The notes under the pieces are model-generated. The model searched no databases. It worked only from the letters and a program-made list of their open reading frames with translations, and was not told the DNA's origin. From NCBI GenBank assembly GCA_964425215.1, contig CAYRLW010000001.1, positions 81,902-145,901 of the forward strand: a DNA stretch of 64,000 nucleotides. The letters run 5' to 3'. The DNA is from CAYRLW01 sp964425215 (GTDB lineage Bacteria; Spirochaetota; Spirochaetia; Treponematales; Breznakiellaceae). A program made the position numbers and the translations under genes. Below, in pieces: positions 7,623 to 16,366 of this stretch. Within the stretch, counting starts at the first letter, position 1; each line of letters opens with the position of its first letter.

Positions 7623-9248
7623 TCAATAAATTCCCGTGACTTGTACATCGCTCCAAAGGGAAGAGTAGGCTTCCAATCCCCCCACCGCTTCTTCCCAAAT
7701 GGTTTGTAAAGAGTATTCCTGGTCCCGTATGGCCACCCGACCCTTGGGATTCATCTGGGAAAGGATCGCCTGACCCCGCGAAAAGGTTACCCGTTGGTTA
7801 TCCAGGTTTCCAAAATAATAATTATACGGATCGTCCCGTAAAACGAAGGCTCCCGGGGCTTTTCCGCTTCCCAGGCTTGGGTCCACGGGGATCCAGCCGA
7901 AACCATCGATCCAAAATTCAGCCCAAAAGTGTTTGTACGCGGTTCTGTTTTTATCGATTAAAAAGCCCGAAACCGGAATCGCGGGAATATTAAGGGCCCG
8001 CGCCAGGGCGCAGAATAACAAGGCCCCTTGATACGGGTCCGCCTTCTTTTCGTGGATCGCGTCGAGCAAACTTAATCGGGTGGGACTCGCTTGAATACCC
8101 CCCTGGGAGACGAGCCAATCGTAGATCATACGGGCCTTAATGTAGGGGTTTTTTTCCTTTCCCCCGATGCGGGACGCAAGGGCCGCGATTTCATCGTTAT
8201 CCGAAGGAATGAGGGCCGTCGGTACGGTATAGGCGGCTTGTACCGCCGATGAGGGATCCGGTTTTATCAATTGGCTCTTTACGTTGGTTTCTACGGCGTA
8301 TACATCGACCAAATAGGATAAAGAAACCCCTGTTTTAAGTCCTTCGGTCAGGTCTTTTAATTGAAATAACGAAACCCCCCGATGGTCTTCCACAAAGGGT
8401 GTCATGCTTCGAGATAATAACTGGGCTTTCCTTTGGGTGGCCGACGTTACGGGTAAGGGAAGCCATAGATACAGGGTGTTAGATCCGCTGGCTTTTTGAA
8501 TCTGAATATCCACCGAATAGGATATGGAATAACTTTTTTTGTCCTTATATATTTTGGTTCCCGGTCGATCGGTTACATCAAAAAACACGGGAATGCTGGT
8601 TCCCCGGGCTGTCTGAACCTCCAAGTTTCCGCTGATCGCCCCATCGGGGACCCGTACTTTAAGTTCCCTATCGCTCCACTGTTCATACCCAAAATCGGTC
8701 TCGAAGACTTCCACAGAGGTAGGACTGGTGGTTACCGCAGGACCCGGTTCCACGTTCCACGCGAACTGAACCGTGCTGTTCTCTCGCGACGCTCCAAAAT
8801 TCCTTCCCGTTATGGTCACCAGGGAACCAATTCTGCCGGAAGAAGGATCGATGGAATCGATTCGAGGCCCGTCTCCGGTAGCGGAACCTGAAATTGGCTG
8901 GGGCATGCTGGCCCGGTTGGTAAAAAGGGCTGGGTTGCTCTTTTTACCGTGGGTATGCACGTAAACTAACCCCGAATCCCCAAAATCGGGAATACGGACG
9001 GCGATTTCATTGTCCTTCCATTCTATATACGACGAGGCGGTGGGGGAAATACCCGCTATGCTGACGTACCCTTCCTTTCGAGCATCCCCAAAGCCGCTCC
9101 CTTGAATCGTTAAGACCTCCCCCATATTACCAATACGGGGGTCTATGGAATTGATTTTAGGTCCGCCTCCAAAACACGAAGAGAAGGATAGGGTGAGTAT
9201 GGAGATGGCAAGGCCAAAAAAAAGGCGTCTATTGGCTGGGTGCGTCAT
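7623..9248 (-). CDS. Lipoprotein with TIG/IPT repeats and a transglutaminase-like domain
   Basis: 541 aa. The N-terminal signal peptide ends in FSSCFGGG, a plausible loose spirochaetal lipobox. Two TIG/IPT immunoglobulin-like repeats follow; both begin with the pattern ID-P-x-x-G-x-x-G and carry ITGRNFG or IQGSGFG. The C-terminal half holds a transglutaminase-like fold with a complete triad: C413 (LLFCALAR), H440 (KHFWAEF) and D456 (PVDPSLG). It is probably exposed in the periplasm and acts as a thiol protease, amidase or crosslinker; the substrate is unknown. The ATG at 9248 overlaps the upstream gene by 20 nt. It is the fourth gene of the sigma/anti-sigma operon, which suggests an envelope-stress or cell-wall role. 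Confidence 0.8.
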   Translation of the reverse strand: MTHPANRRLFFGLAISILTLSFSSCFGGGPKINSIDPRIGNMGEVLTIQGSGFGDARKEGYVSIAGISPTASSYIEWKDNEIAVRIPDFGDSGLVYVHTHGKKSNPALFTNRASMPQPISGSATGDGPRIDSIDPSSGRIGSLVTITGRNFGASRENSTVQFAWNVEPGPAVTTSPTSVEVFETDFGYEQWSDRELKVRVPDGAISGNLEVQTARGTSIPVFFDVTDRPGTKIYKDKKSYSISYSVDIQIQKASGSNTLYLWLPLPVTSATQRKAQLLSRSMTPFVEDHRGVSLFQLKDLTEGLKTGVSLSYLVDVYAVETNVKSQLIKPDPSSAVQAAYTVPTALIPSDNDEIAALASRIGGKEKNPYIKARMIYDWLVSQGGIQASPTRLSLLDAIHEKKADPYQGALLFCALARALNIPAIPVSGFLIDKNRTAYKHFWAEFWIDGFGWIPVDPSLGSGKAPGAFVLRDDPYNYYFGNLDNQRVTFSRGQAILSQMNPKGRVAIRDQEYSLQTIWEEAVGGLEAYSSLWSDVQVTGIY

Positions 9249-9858
9249 GGGTCGCTTGATTATCCCCGGTACTTTTTTGATCCGTTTTTGGGTCCTGCTT
9301 GGTATCACCCTTTTTTACATCCCCTGGAGAATTTTTAACATCCCCCGGGGAAGACGGGGCCCCGGAAGCTTTGTCCTCCGCTTTTTTATAGGGGTGCAAC
9401 TCTACCTGTATTTCAATCTGCGCGTGACCGTCCTTGGTTTGGGGGCCCAGGGGGAAAAAGTAGATCCGTTCCCCAAAATCCAACGGAATTGTCTGCATGG
9501 TAGTTTGATACCGGATTCCCTCGGTTCCCGTATTCACCCAGACTTGCCCTTGGGCAACCAGCACTTGGCGACCGTCGTCCCTCCGGTAGGGGGTAAATTG
9601 GACAAGCACTACCACGTTTTGTCCCACCAGTTTTAAAGAAACCGGACGACCGGGTATGGTAACCTTGGAATTTTCCGAATTCCACACTTCCTGTTGATTC
9701 CGCTCCACGACCCGGGCGACGATATCAATAACCACCGCCTTATCCTGTAGGCCGGGTATTACATTTAACGAGGAATCCTCCGCGTAAGCGGAGGCGGCAC
9801 AGAAAAAGAGCACCGCCCCAAGGGTTGCGAAACTAAAGGATCGAGGAAGTTGACGCAT
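9229..9858 (-). CDS. Exported hypothetical protein, 209 aa
   Basis: Signal peptide with probable cleavage after SAYA (about residue 26). Residues 30-155 look like a compact beta-rich domain with no recognised family. The last 50 residues are a low-complexity hydrophilic tail rich in Asp, Lys, Ser and Pro, with the unit SPGDVK repeated twice. Its start codon overlaps the anti-sigma stop in a TAATG junction, so translation is coupled. The position, third after the sigma and anti-sigma factors and before the transglutaminase lipoprotein, suggests a periplasmic partner of that system. Confidence 0.7.
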   Translation of the reverse strand: MRQLPRSFSFATLGAVLFFCAASAYAEDSSLNVIPGLQDKAVVIDIVARVVERNQQEVWNSENSKVTIPGRPVSLKLVGQNVVVLVQFTPYRRDDGRQVLVAQGQVWVNTGTEGIRYQTTMQTIPLDFGERIYFFPLGPQTKDGHAQIEIQVELHPYKKAEDKASGAPSSPGDVKNSPGDVKKGDTKQDPKTDQKSTGDNQATHDAPSQ

Positions 9859-10460
9859 TAGGGCGCGTTGCTCCTTGTATAATCGGCGGCTCGGACTATG
9901 GATGGTTCTCCTGAGGGCACGAATTTATTGTTTTCCGGTAAACGGATAATAACGATATCCGTACTGTTATCCTGGGACTGCAGGTATTTAAGAACGTCCG
10001 ACATATCGGAAACGGGAACTACCCCTTGAACCTGGGACCCGATTCGGGCTATGGCTTGGTCCTTTTGTTTTTGAACCGTTAAAGGCCCGCCAACAAGAGC
10101 GGCAAAAAAGGCTACCGCTATTACCGCGGCTATCGCGGCGGGGACGGGAATAGTCAGCGGTCGTCTCCACACCTTTACCGAAGGGGCCGACGTCCGCGTA
10201 TTGATCGATCTATAGAGATTTTTCCAAACCCGGCTTTTCGCTTCTTCAAGACGATCGTTGGATACCATAAACCGTTCCCTCAAAGCGATACCGTCGGTCC
10301 CGTTCCCTGGACTTAAAAGACTTTCAGACAAGCGGTCATAGACCGATAACCGCTCTTGGCAGGTAGAACATTCGGACACGTGGGCCTCCAACTTTTCCCG
10401 CCACGGGGAGGGAAGTTCTCCATCGTGGTACACCGAAAGAAGCTGACGATCAGGACACAT
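9858..10460 (-). CDS. Zinc-finger (zf-HC2) anti-sigma factor
   Basis: 200 aa. The N-terminus has the ZAS signature: CPDRQLLSVYHDGEL then HVSECSTC, giving the H-x3-C-x2-C zinc site near residues 28-35. One membrane segment follows at about 125-146 (AAIAAVIAVAFFAALVGG), then a periplasmic tail of about 55 residues. It should bind and hold the adjacent ECF sigma factor at the membrane. The start at 10460 has AAGGA 8 nt upstream; a GTG two codons earlier is too close to that site. It overlaps the sigma gene by 11 nt, as usual for such pairs. Confidence 0.88.
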   Translation of the reverse strand: MCPDRQLLSVYHDGELPSPWREKLEAHVSECSTCQERLSVYDRLSESLLSPGNGTDGIALRERFMVSNDRLEEAKSRVWKNLYRSINTRTSAPSVKVWRRPLTIPVPAAIAAVIAVAFFAALVGGPLTVQKQKDQAIARIGSQVQGVVPVSDMSDVLKYLQSQDNSTDIVIIRLPENNKFVPSGEPSIVRAADYTRSNAP

Positions 10461-10956
10461 AGGCACCGTCCTTTCCCATCAATTCGGCCAACCGTTCCCG
10501 GGCCCTAAAGACCCGAACCTTTACGTTGCCCTCGCTAATGCCCAGGGCTCGGCCGATTTCCTTGTAATTCAATTCTCCGTACTCTTTCAATATTAACACG
10601 GTTCTCAAATTTTCAGGAAGCCTATCCATGGCCTCTTTTACCTCGTTTTTGGTTTCGTTTTTAAGGAAAACCGTTTCCCCGGTTTCCTGTACCCGGTGAT
10701 CTTCCCGGAAAGCCTTTTGATAGGCCTTCCGCTCCCGGTCCTTTCGCTTAGCGTAATTCAACGCCGCGTTTTTAACGACCCGTATCAGCCAATACTTGGC
10801 CTCATCCTGGTTCGGAAAGGTCATACCCTTTTCGTAGAGGCGGAAAAAAGCGTCCTGGCAAAGATCCTCCGCAACGTCTTCGCTGGCGGTAATACGATAC
10901 GCAACCCGAAACAAAATAGGGAACACCGTATCGTATAAATGGCGGAACTCCGCCAT
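10450..10956 (-). CDS. ECF-family RNA polymerase sigma factor
   Basis: 168 aa, with region 2 (FPILFRVAYRITASEDVAEDLCQDAFFRLYE, seen as blocks YRITASEDVAEDLCQDAF and KYWLIRVVKNAALNY) and region 4 (LPENLRTVLILKEYGELNYKEIGRALGIS, ending in the helix-turn-helix EGNVKVRVFRARERL). Regions 1 and 3 are absent, as expected for group 4 factors. The ATG at 10956 begins MAEFRHLY; an upstream TTG at 10992 is possible but unsupported. It heads an operon with the anti-sigma factor, an exported protein, the transglutaminase lipoprotein and probably pyrH. It likely responds to an envelope signal and probably drives its own promoter in 10957-11118, but I could not pick a secure ECF -35/-10 pair. Confidence 0.9.
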   Translation of the reverse strand: MAEFRHLYDTVFPILFRVAYRITASEDVAEDLCQDAFFRLYEKGMTFPNQDEAKYWLIRVVKNAALNYAKRKDRERKAYQKAFREDHRVQETGETVFLKNETKNEVKEAMDRLPENLRTVLILKEYGELNYKEIGRALGISEGNVKVRVFRARERLAELMGKDGAYVS

Positions 10957-11118
10957 GGATATTTTCCCACCCGTGTTTAAGAACAATCTCAATACCCCAA
11001 TCGTTACAGAATTACAACGGTTCTAACTGCCGTTCCCAAGGTTTCTCTTGCGCTATTTTTGCGTTACACGTTTATCTCTCAATATAAAATAAACTTGCAA
11101 AAATATTGCCCTTACGTT

Positions 11119-12579
11119 TTAATTACCCCTTAGTTTCCATTTTGTTCCAGCGCTTCCATCTTCCAGCACCACGCCTTTTTCTTGTAAAGCCGAACGGATA
11201 GCGTCGGCTTTAGCGAAGTCCCGAGCTTTTTTCGCTTGGGTTCGTTCGGCCACCAGGGCTTCTATCTCCTGAACAAAGCTTGGGTCTAGGGAAACTTCCG
11301 GTTCCGCCCTTTGGGCTTCCAGGGCTAGGTTTAGGCCTAGGACCCTATCCATATCCATGGCCGCCGATAGAGCCTGGAGTGGGGGAACCTGGGGATCCCG
11401 TAACAGCCCCCAAAGTTCCGCTAGAGCCCGGGGGGTAGAAAGATCGTCTTCCAACGCCGCGTCAAAAGCCTGAAGATGGGCAACCGCCTCTTCTCCCAGG
11501 GTGGAACGGTCCACGGTCTGGTCAAATAGGAAAGGAGTAGGCGTCCCGATTTTGGCGTAAACAGAGCGAATTTTTTCGTTTAAAGAATACCGGGCGTTGC
11601 GGGCGCTGTCCAGGGCTTCGTAGGAAAATTGCAACTGGCTCCGATAGTGGCCTAAAAGCAGGAAATATCGATAATCCAGAGGATCGTAGCCCGAGTCCAC
11701 GATGGTTTGAAGGGTAAGGAAGGAGCCTGAAGATTTAGACATTTTGCCCTTATCCATTACTAAAAATTCGTTATGAACCCAGTAGTTAACCCATTTTTTC
11801 CCCGTGGCCGCCTCGCTTTGGGCGATTTCGTTGGTATGGTGGATTGGAATATGGTCAATTCCCCCGGCGTGAATATCAAACTGTTCGCCCAGGTACTTCA
11901 TGCTCATGGCGGAACACTCTATGTGCCACCCCGGATATCCCCGTCCCCAGGGGCTGTCCCACACCAGGGCTTGATTCTCGAACTTGCTTTTGGTGAACCA
12001 GAGGGCAAAATCCATGGGGTTTTTTTTGTTTTCATCCACCCCAATGCGGGCTCCCGCCTTAAGGTCCTCAATTTTAAGCCGGGCCAACTGACCGTAGGTG
12101 GGGAATTTGGTGATGTCGAAATAGAGATTCCCTCCGGCCCTATAGGTATACCCCCGCGCTTCAATCCGTTTGATAAGGGCGATCATGTCGTCGATGTGTT
12201 CGGTAGCCCGGCATACTACCGTGGGACGGAGTATGTTAAGCCGCTGGGTATCCTTAAAAAAAGCGTCGGTGTAAAAAGCCGCCACCTCGAGGACGCTCTT
12301 GCCCCGTTCTTCGGCGCTTTTTATCATTTTATCGTCCCCCGAATCGTCGTCCCCCGTTAGATGCCCCACGTCGGTAATGTTCATTACGTGGGTAACCTCA
12401 TAGCCTAACCTTCGGAGGGTCCGGACTAATATGTCGTGGGTAACGTAGGCCCGTAGGTTGCCAATATGTGCGTAGTTGTACACCGTGGGACCACAGCCGT
12501 AAAAGCCGACCTTCCCCGGCGTAATGGGGGTAAACGTTTCCTGCTGTCGAGCCATGGTGTTATACAGAGAAAGGGACAT
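11119..12579 (-). CDS. cysS: Cysteinyl-tRNA synthetase
   Basis: Charges tRNA-Cys. At 486 aa it has the normal bacterial length. The class I HIGH equivalent is in YAHIGNLRAYV, with zinc ligands beginning at the GCGPTVYN cysteine; the central block PGWHIECSAMS and KMSKS (MDKGKMSKSSGSF) are intact, and the C-terminal DALR-like helical domain ends with the usual AKADAIRSALQEKGV. The start at 12579 follows GGAGGT by 4 nt. It is divergent from murB with only 36 bp between the two ATGs, so their promoters must overlap. Confidence 0.96.
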   Translation of the reverse strand: MSLSLYNTMARQQETFTPITPGKVGFYGCGPTVYNYAHIGNLRAYVTHDILVRTLRRLGYEVTHVMNITDVGHLTGDDDSGDDKMIKSAEERGKSVLEVAAFYTDAFFKDTQRLNILRPTVVCRATEHIDDMIALIKRIEARGYTYRAGGNLYFDITKFPTYGQLARLKIEDLKAGARIGVDENKKNPMDFALWFTKSKFENQALVWDSPWGRGYPGWHIECSAMSMKYLGEQFDIHAGGIDHIPIHHTNEIAQSEAATGKKWVNYWVHNEFLVMDKGKMSKSSGSFLTLQTIVDSGYDPLDYRYFLLLGHYRSQLQFSYEALDSARNARYSLNEKIRSVYAKIGTPTPFLFDQTVDRSTLGEEAVAHLQAFDAALEDDLSTPRALAELWGLLRDPQVPPLQALSAAMDMDRVLGLNLALEAQRAEPEVSLDPSFVQEIEALVAERTQAKKARDFAKADAIRSALQEKGVVLEDGSAGTKWKLRGN

Positions 12580-12615
12580 GGAACCTCCGGGATAAATTCG
12601 GTACAATTCTAAAGT

Positions 12616-13551
12616 ATGATAAACCTACGTAAATTAATGGAAAAAATCAATACGGAAGCTTCTTTTAAAGGGGAGTTGGTCTTTGGCGAACCCTTAAAAA
12701 ACCATACCACCTTTAAGGTTGGGGGCCCTGCGGATGTTTGGGTTCGACCGGAAGCGGATATTTTTCCATCCTACGTGGCCCGACTGGGAAAAATAACCCA
12801 ACAGGAGGGGGTACCCCTTTTTATTCTCGGTGGGGGAGCCAATGTGGTGGTTTCCGACCGGGGTATCCGGGGCGTGGTGCTGGACACCACCGCCTGGACG
12901 GGGTGGGACTGGTTGGACGGCGCGGTGGAAGCGCGTTCCGGTACCCCGGTGGATACCGTGGCCACCGCCTGCGCCCAGCGGGGCTCCGGGGGCTTGGAAT
13001 TTTTGGCCGGGATGCCCGGAACCGTCGGCGGCGCCCTGTGGATGAATGCCCGTTGCTACGGCAGTTCCGTATCCGACGTTCTTTTGGAAACCACCTTTCT
13101 GGACGAAGCGTGGGAAAAACGGGTTCTTCCCTTTAAACCGGAAGATTTTTCTTACAAACGGAGCCCCTTTCAAGCTCGGAGCGTTCTCATCCTTTCGGGG
13201 CGATTCCGCCTTGTTCCGGAAGAGCCGGGGGAATTAGAAAAAAAAATGACCGAATACCGGGAGGATCGGGAGTCAAAGGGCCACTATCGGTTCCCCAGCG
13301 CCGGCTCGGCCTTTAAAAACAACCGGGATTTTGGAAAACCCACGGGGATGATAATCGATGAACTGGGACTTCGGGGCCTTCGTGTTGGGGACGCCGAGGT
13401 AGCCCCCTGGCACGGCAATATCATTATTAACCGGGGAGGGGCCAGCGCCCATGACATCCGCCATTTAACCGAAATAGTGGCCCAAAGGGTCTGGGAACAA
13501 CGGGGCCTCCGCTTGGAACCAGAAATACTTTTTGTGGGGGAATGGGACTGA
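12616..13551 (+). CDS. murB: UDP-N-acetylmuramate dehydrogenase
   Basis: Reduces UDP-GlcNAc-enolpyruvate to UDP-MurNAc with NADPH, using FAD, in peptidoglycan synthesis. At 311 aa it is the short type IIa-like form found in Gram-positive bacteria and many others. FAD-binding blocks are FKVGGPADVWV, LGGGANVVVSDRG and FLAGMPGTVGGALWMNARCYG. The catalytic Ser is S231 in PSAGSAFKN, and the C-terminal EPEILFVG block carries the catalytic Glu. No ribosome site is seen; a possible -10 (TACAAT, 12602-12607) ends 8 nt before the ATG, but its -35 is poor. Another in-frame ATG lies at 12637. Confidence 0.95.
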   Translation: MINLRKLMEKINTEASFKGELVFGEPLKNHTTFKVGGPADVWVRPEADIFPSYVARLGKITQQEGVPLFILGGGANVVVSDRGIRGVVLDTTAWTGWDWLDGAVEARSGTPVDTVATACAQRGSGGLEFLAGMPGTVGGALWMNARCYGSSVSDVLLETTFLDEAWEKRVLPFKPEDFSYKRSPFQARSVLILSGRFRLVPEEPGELEKKMTEYREDRESKGHYRFPSAGSAFKNNRDFGKPTGMIIDELGLRGLRVGDAEVAPWHGNIIINRGGASAHDIRHLTEIVAQRVWEQRGLRLEPEILFVGEWD

Positions 13552-13742
13552 AGGGCTGTGACATGGAAGCGGTATGGATTTTTAACACGGTTCGTATATT
13601 CTGCAAAACCGCCGGGGAAAACGGAATTTTATAAGGAATTCGGCTATACTTAGCGGTATAGTTAGCCTGTGATCATGGAGCCTTGGGATACTTGGAACCG
13701 ATCGAAGGGCCAAGGCAAAACCGATAAGGGAGGATGCTTCCG

Positions 13743-14894
13743 ATGTATCGTAAAATGGGAATACTCTGTGGTTTTTTATTGATAGCCCTAAGTCTGCAGG
13801 GGGCCTACGCCGCCACGGCGGTACAGGTGGGGGTCGTGGAGGAGTTGTTTGGATCGGTTCAGGTTACCCGTAGGGGCGAAGTCCTCGGATCCATCGATAT
13901 GGGTGAATCCATAGAAAATTACGACCTTATCAAAACCGGTTCCGACGGGAGCGTGGTAATCAGCCTAACCCAGGGTACCGGTATGACGGGAACCCTGGTC
14001 GTTAAACCCAATTCGGTGTTTACGGTCAAGTCCGACGTGGTTCAAGGGAAGCCCACCACCGAAGGGGACGTGCTGGTAGGATCGGTGGGTGTTAAGGTGA
14101 AAAAAATATCCGGGGATCCCGCTTTAAGAGTTCGGACGGGCAACACGGTCATGGGGGTTCGGGGAACCGAATTTGAAGTGGTTGTTTCGGTGAACGATTC
14201 CCTGTTAGTCGCCTGCGTCGAAGGCCGGGTAGCCTGCTCCGCCGACGATGGAACCGAGGTAGACGCGGTCCCCGGCGAGGCGGTGGAACGGAAAACGGGG
14301 GAAGCTTTGCGGCGGATCCCCGTGGCGGTTTCTTCGGTAAAAGACTTTAGGGACCGCTGGATCGCCGATGAAATTACTGCCTTTAGGGCTTCCCCCGTGG
14401 CGGCCCTGAACCAGTACGCCCAGGCGTACAACCGTATGGTAGCCCAGTTCCGCCAGGCCTCGGCGGCCTTGGAAGGCGAGCCGGTGTTTACCCAGTGGAA
14501 GAAGGAGTATAAGGCTGGAACGGCGGTCTCTTCCAGGGATGTGACCGTGATGAAGCAGAAAAGCGTAATGGTCAAAAAACTGATGGCGGTCCGCCAGGTT
14601 CTGTTCCTCTTTGAAAGGGTCTACTACCGGTTGGATGAAATCCGTTCCTACGTTCCAGACTCGGCGCTGAACGCGACCCTGTCCAACGGACAGCGGGTGG
14701 ACGCGTTCCTCCGGCAAATTCAGGGGGAACAAAAGGAATTGGCCCGCATGGCAGCCCAATACCGGTTGGCCCTGCGCTTGTACGCGGATCGCAACGATGG
14801 GCACGAACCCGTATCGGTGGGCGAAGGCGATAGCGGTACCAGTTCCGGTAGCGGGGATTCTTTTTTTGATTCCAGCGATAATTTTTTCAATTGA
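13743..14894 (+). CDS. Exported FecR-domain protein, 383 aa
   Basis: Signal peptide cleaved near GAYA. The FecR domain spans about residues 25-170 and carries the hallmark TGNTVMGVRGTEFEV near 135. In this organism the domain is periplasmic and not linked to a FecI sigma factor, so a role in envelope sensing or ligand binding is inferred rather than iron signalling. The C-terminal half (about 190-350) is helical, with heptad-like stretches, and ends in a Ser/Gly/Asp/Phe tail. Two ATGs compete; the second (13743) has GGAGG at a proper 9-nt spacing. Two related FecR proteins lie at 27712 and 39645. The next gene has its own promoter. Confidence 0.78.
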   Translation: MYRKMGILCGFLLIALSLQGAYAATAVQVGVVEELFGSVQVTRRGEVLGSIDMGESIENYDLIKTGSDGSVVISLTQGTGMTGTLVVKPNSVFTVKSDVVQGKPTTEGDVLVGSVGVKVKKISGDPALRVRTGNTVMGVRGTEFEVVVSVNDSLLVACVEGRVACSADDGTEVDAVPGEAVERKTGEALRRIPVAVSSVKDFRDRWIADEITAFRASPVAALNQYAQAYNRMVAQFRQASAALEGEPVFTQWKKEYKAGTAVSSRDVTVMKQKSVMVKKLMAVRQVLFLFERVYYRLDEIRSYVPDSALNATLSNGQRVDAFLRQIQGEQKELARMAAQYRLALRLYADRNDGHEPVSVGEGDSGTSSGSGDSFFDSSDNFFN

Positions 14895-14920
14895 CCGGCT
14901 GAAAAGTTCTACCCGCGCCG

Positions 14921-14950
14921 TTGACAAAGCCGTGATTGGCTCCCTATACT
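14921..14950 (+). promoter_or_regulatory. Near-consensus sigma70 promoter
   Basis: TTGACA (14921-14926), 18-nt spacer, TATACT (14945-14950). It lies 32 nt before the ATG at 14983, leaving room for the GGGGAG ribosome site. Confidence 0.75.
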
Positions 14951-14982
14951 TTCAATAGCATCGGGGATGTATGGGGAGCGGG

Positions 14983-16215
14983 ATGACCAATCAACTGCAA
15001 CTGGCCTTCATCAATTTTAAAAAAGACTCGTATATTGTCGTGGAAGGCAAGCAGAACGCCGACCGGTTTTTTATAATCCGGCAGGGTAAGGTCCGCATTT
15101 CCAAGGAAGTCGAGGTGGTGGAGGAGGAGGGGGGCAATATTTTGGGCCCCGGCGACTTTTTTGGCGTCGTTTCCACCATGTCGAGCCATAGCCACATCGA
15201 AACAGCCCAAGCGCTTACGGATGTAACCCTGATCTCGGTACAAAAGGATCAGTACGGACAGCTGATTCAAAACAATACCCCCGTGGCTATGAAGATCATC
15301 CTTCAATTTTCCAAACGGATGCGGTATTTGGACGAGGCTTTAACCCGGTTGACCCTAAAAAACACCGCCGAAAACGATCCTTCCCACCTTTTTAAGGTGG
15401 CCGAATACTACGCCAAACAGAGCCAATACAATCAGGCCTATTACGCCTACCATCAGTACATAAAATACTGCCCCACGGGCCAAAACGTTCAGCTGGCCCG
15501 GGAGCGGATGGTAAAAATAGGTCCCTACGCCAAGGCGGTCTACCTGGACCGGAGGGCCGATGAGTTTAACCGCACCTACCCGAAGGACGCGATGATTTTT
15601 TCGGAGGGCCAGCCGGGGGAGGAGCTGTACATTATCCAACGGGGATCCGTAAAAATCGTAAAAATTGTGGACAATAACGAGGTGCTTTTGGCGGTTTTAA
15701 AGCAGGGGGATATTTTTGGAGAGATGGCCCTCTTAGAGTCCAAACCCCGGTCCGCCAGCGCCATTGCCTACGAAGATTGTACCGTTTTGGCGGTAAACAG
15801 GGAAAATTTTGAACGCATGGTCGGCTCGCAACCCCAAATTATCACCCGGCTAACCCAACTGCTGGCGGAACGGATTTGGTTTATCTATAAACAGCTGGCC
15901 AATACCTTAATTTCCGACCCCCTGGGAAGGATGTACGATGCCCTGCTTATCCAATTAGAAAAGAATAGGGTTACCCTGGGGTCTTTGGCCTACACCTTCG
16001 ATTTTGGCCCTAAAGAGTTGATCAACATGGTGGGCCTTCCTCCGGCGGACGGGAACTTAGTCCTTAGAAAACTGCTAGAAAATTCTAAAATTAGGGTTGT
16101 GGACAATAAGGTTACCGTCTCCGATGTTTCGGAGGTGGTAAAACAAACCGAATATTACCGAAAGATGCAAAAAATCGAACGGGCCCGAAGGGAAGGATCC
16201 CTGCGGAGCGTCTAG
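14983..16215 (+). CDS. Protein with two cyclic-nucleotide-binding domains and a Crp-like C-terminus
   Basis: 410 aa. The first cNMP-binding domain is at about residues 10-120 (FFIIRQGKVRIS, GPGDFFGVVS); the second is at about 200-310 (IFSEGQPGEELYIIQRG, GDIFGEMALLESKPRSASA). The second keeps the phosphate-binding cassette GEMALLxxxxRSA, so it probably binds cAMP or cGMP; the first lacks the RxA part and may be inactive. A short TPR-like helical stretch (HLFKVAEYYAKQSQYNQAYY) links them. The C-terminus resembles a weak Crp winged helix (FGPKELINMVGLPPADGNLVLRKLL, in parts), so DNA binding is possible. MTNQ at 14983 is preferred: GGGGAG precedes it, although the spacing is short. Confidence 0.8.
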   Translation: MTNQLQLAFINFKKDSYIVVEGKQNADRFFIIRQGKVRISKEVEVVEEEGGNILGPGDFFGVVSTMSSHSHIETAQALTDVTLISVQKDQYGQLIQNNTPVAMKIILQFSKRMRYLDEALTRLTLKNTAENDPSHLFKVAEYYAKQSQYNQAYYAYHQYIKYCPTGQNVQLARERMVKIGPYAKAVYLDRRADEFNRTYPKDAMIFSEGQPGEELYIIQRGSVKIVKIVDNNEVLLAVLKQGDIFGEMALLESKPRSASAIAYEDCTVLAVNRENFERMVGSQPQIITRLTQLLAERIWFIYKQLANTLISDPLGRMYDALLIQLEKNRVTLGSLAYTFDFGPKELINMVGLPPADGNLVLRKLLENSKIRVVDNKVTVSDVSEVVKQTEYYRKMQKIERARREGSLRSV

Positions 16216-16366
16216 ACTCTTTAAGCGGACCCTCCGATCGGGGCCGCAAGAAAAATTATATAGAGGGAGCCGAGGGTCCCTAATAATTTCACGGAATTTT
16301 CCGATAGTTACAATGGGGCGGTTCCGCGATAGGGGCCGCCCCTAGGAGTATTATACGGAGGGTAGG
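16216..16366 (+). other. Intergenic region with two hairpins
   Basis: 8-bp arms GGACCCTC (16227-16234) and GAGGGTCC (16272-16279) enclose an AT-rich loop. A second hairpin pairs GGGGCGG (16315-16321) with CCGCCCC (16336-16342), 24 nt before the next start. They could be a terminator plus a 5'-UTR structure; I see no clear promoter. Confidence 0.45.

Noticed and set aside
10957..10992. N-terminal extension of the ECF sigma factor from TTG 10992
   Set aside because: The extension (RLFLNTGGKIS) is not part of sigma region 2 and the ATG at 10956 begins at the expected place; no ribosome site supports the TTG.
13622..13650. Promoter for the FecR gene at 13743
   Set aside because: TATACT at 13645-13650 is a good -10, but the sequence 17 nt upstream (CGGAAT) does not resemble a -35, so it is not listed as a feature.
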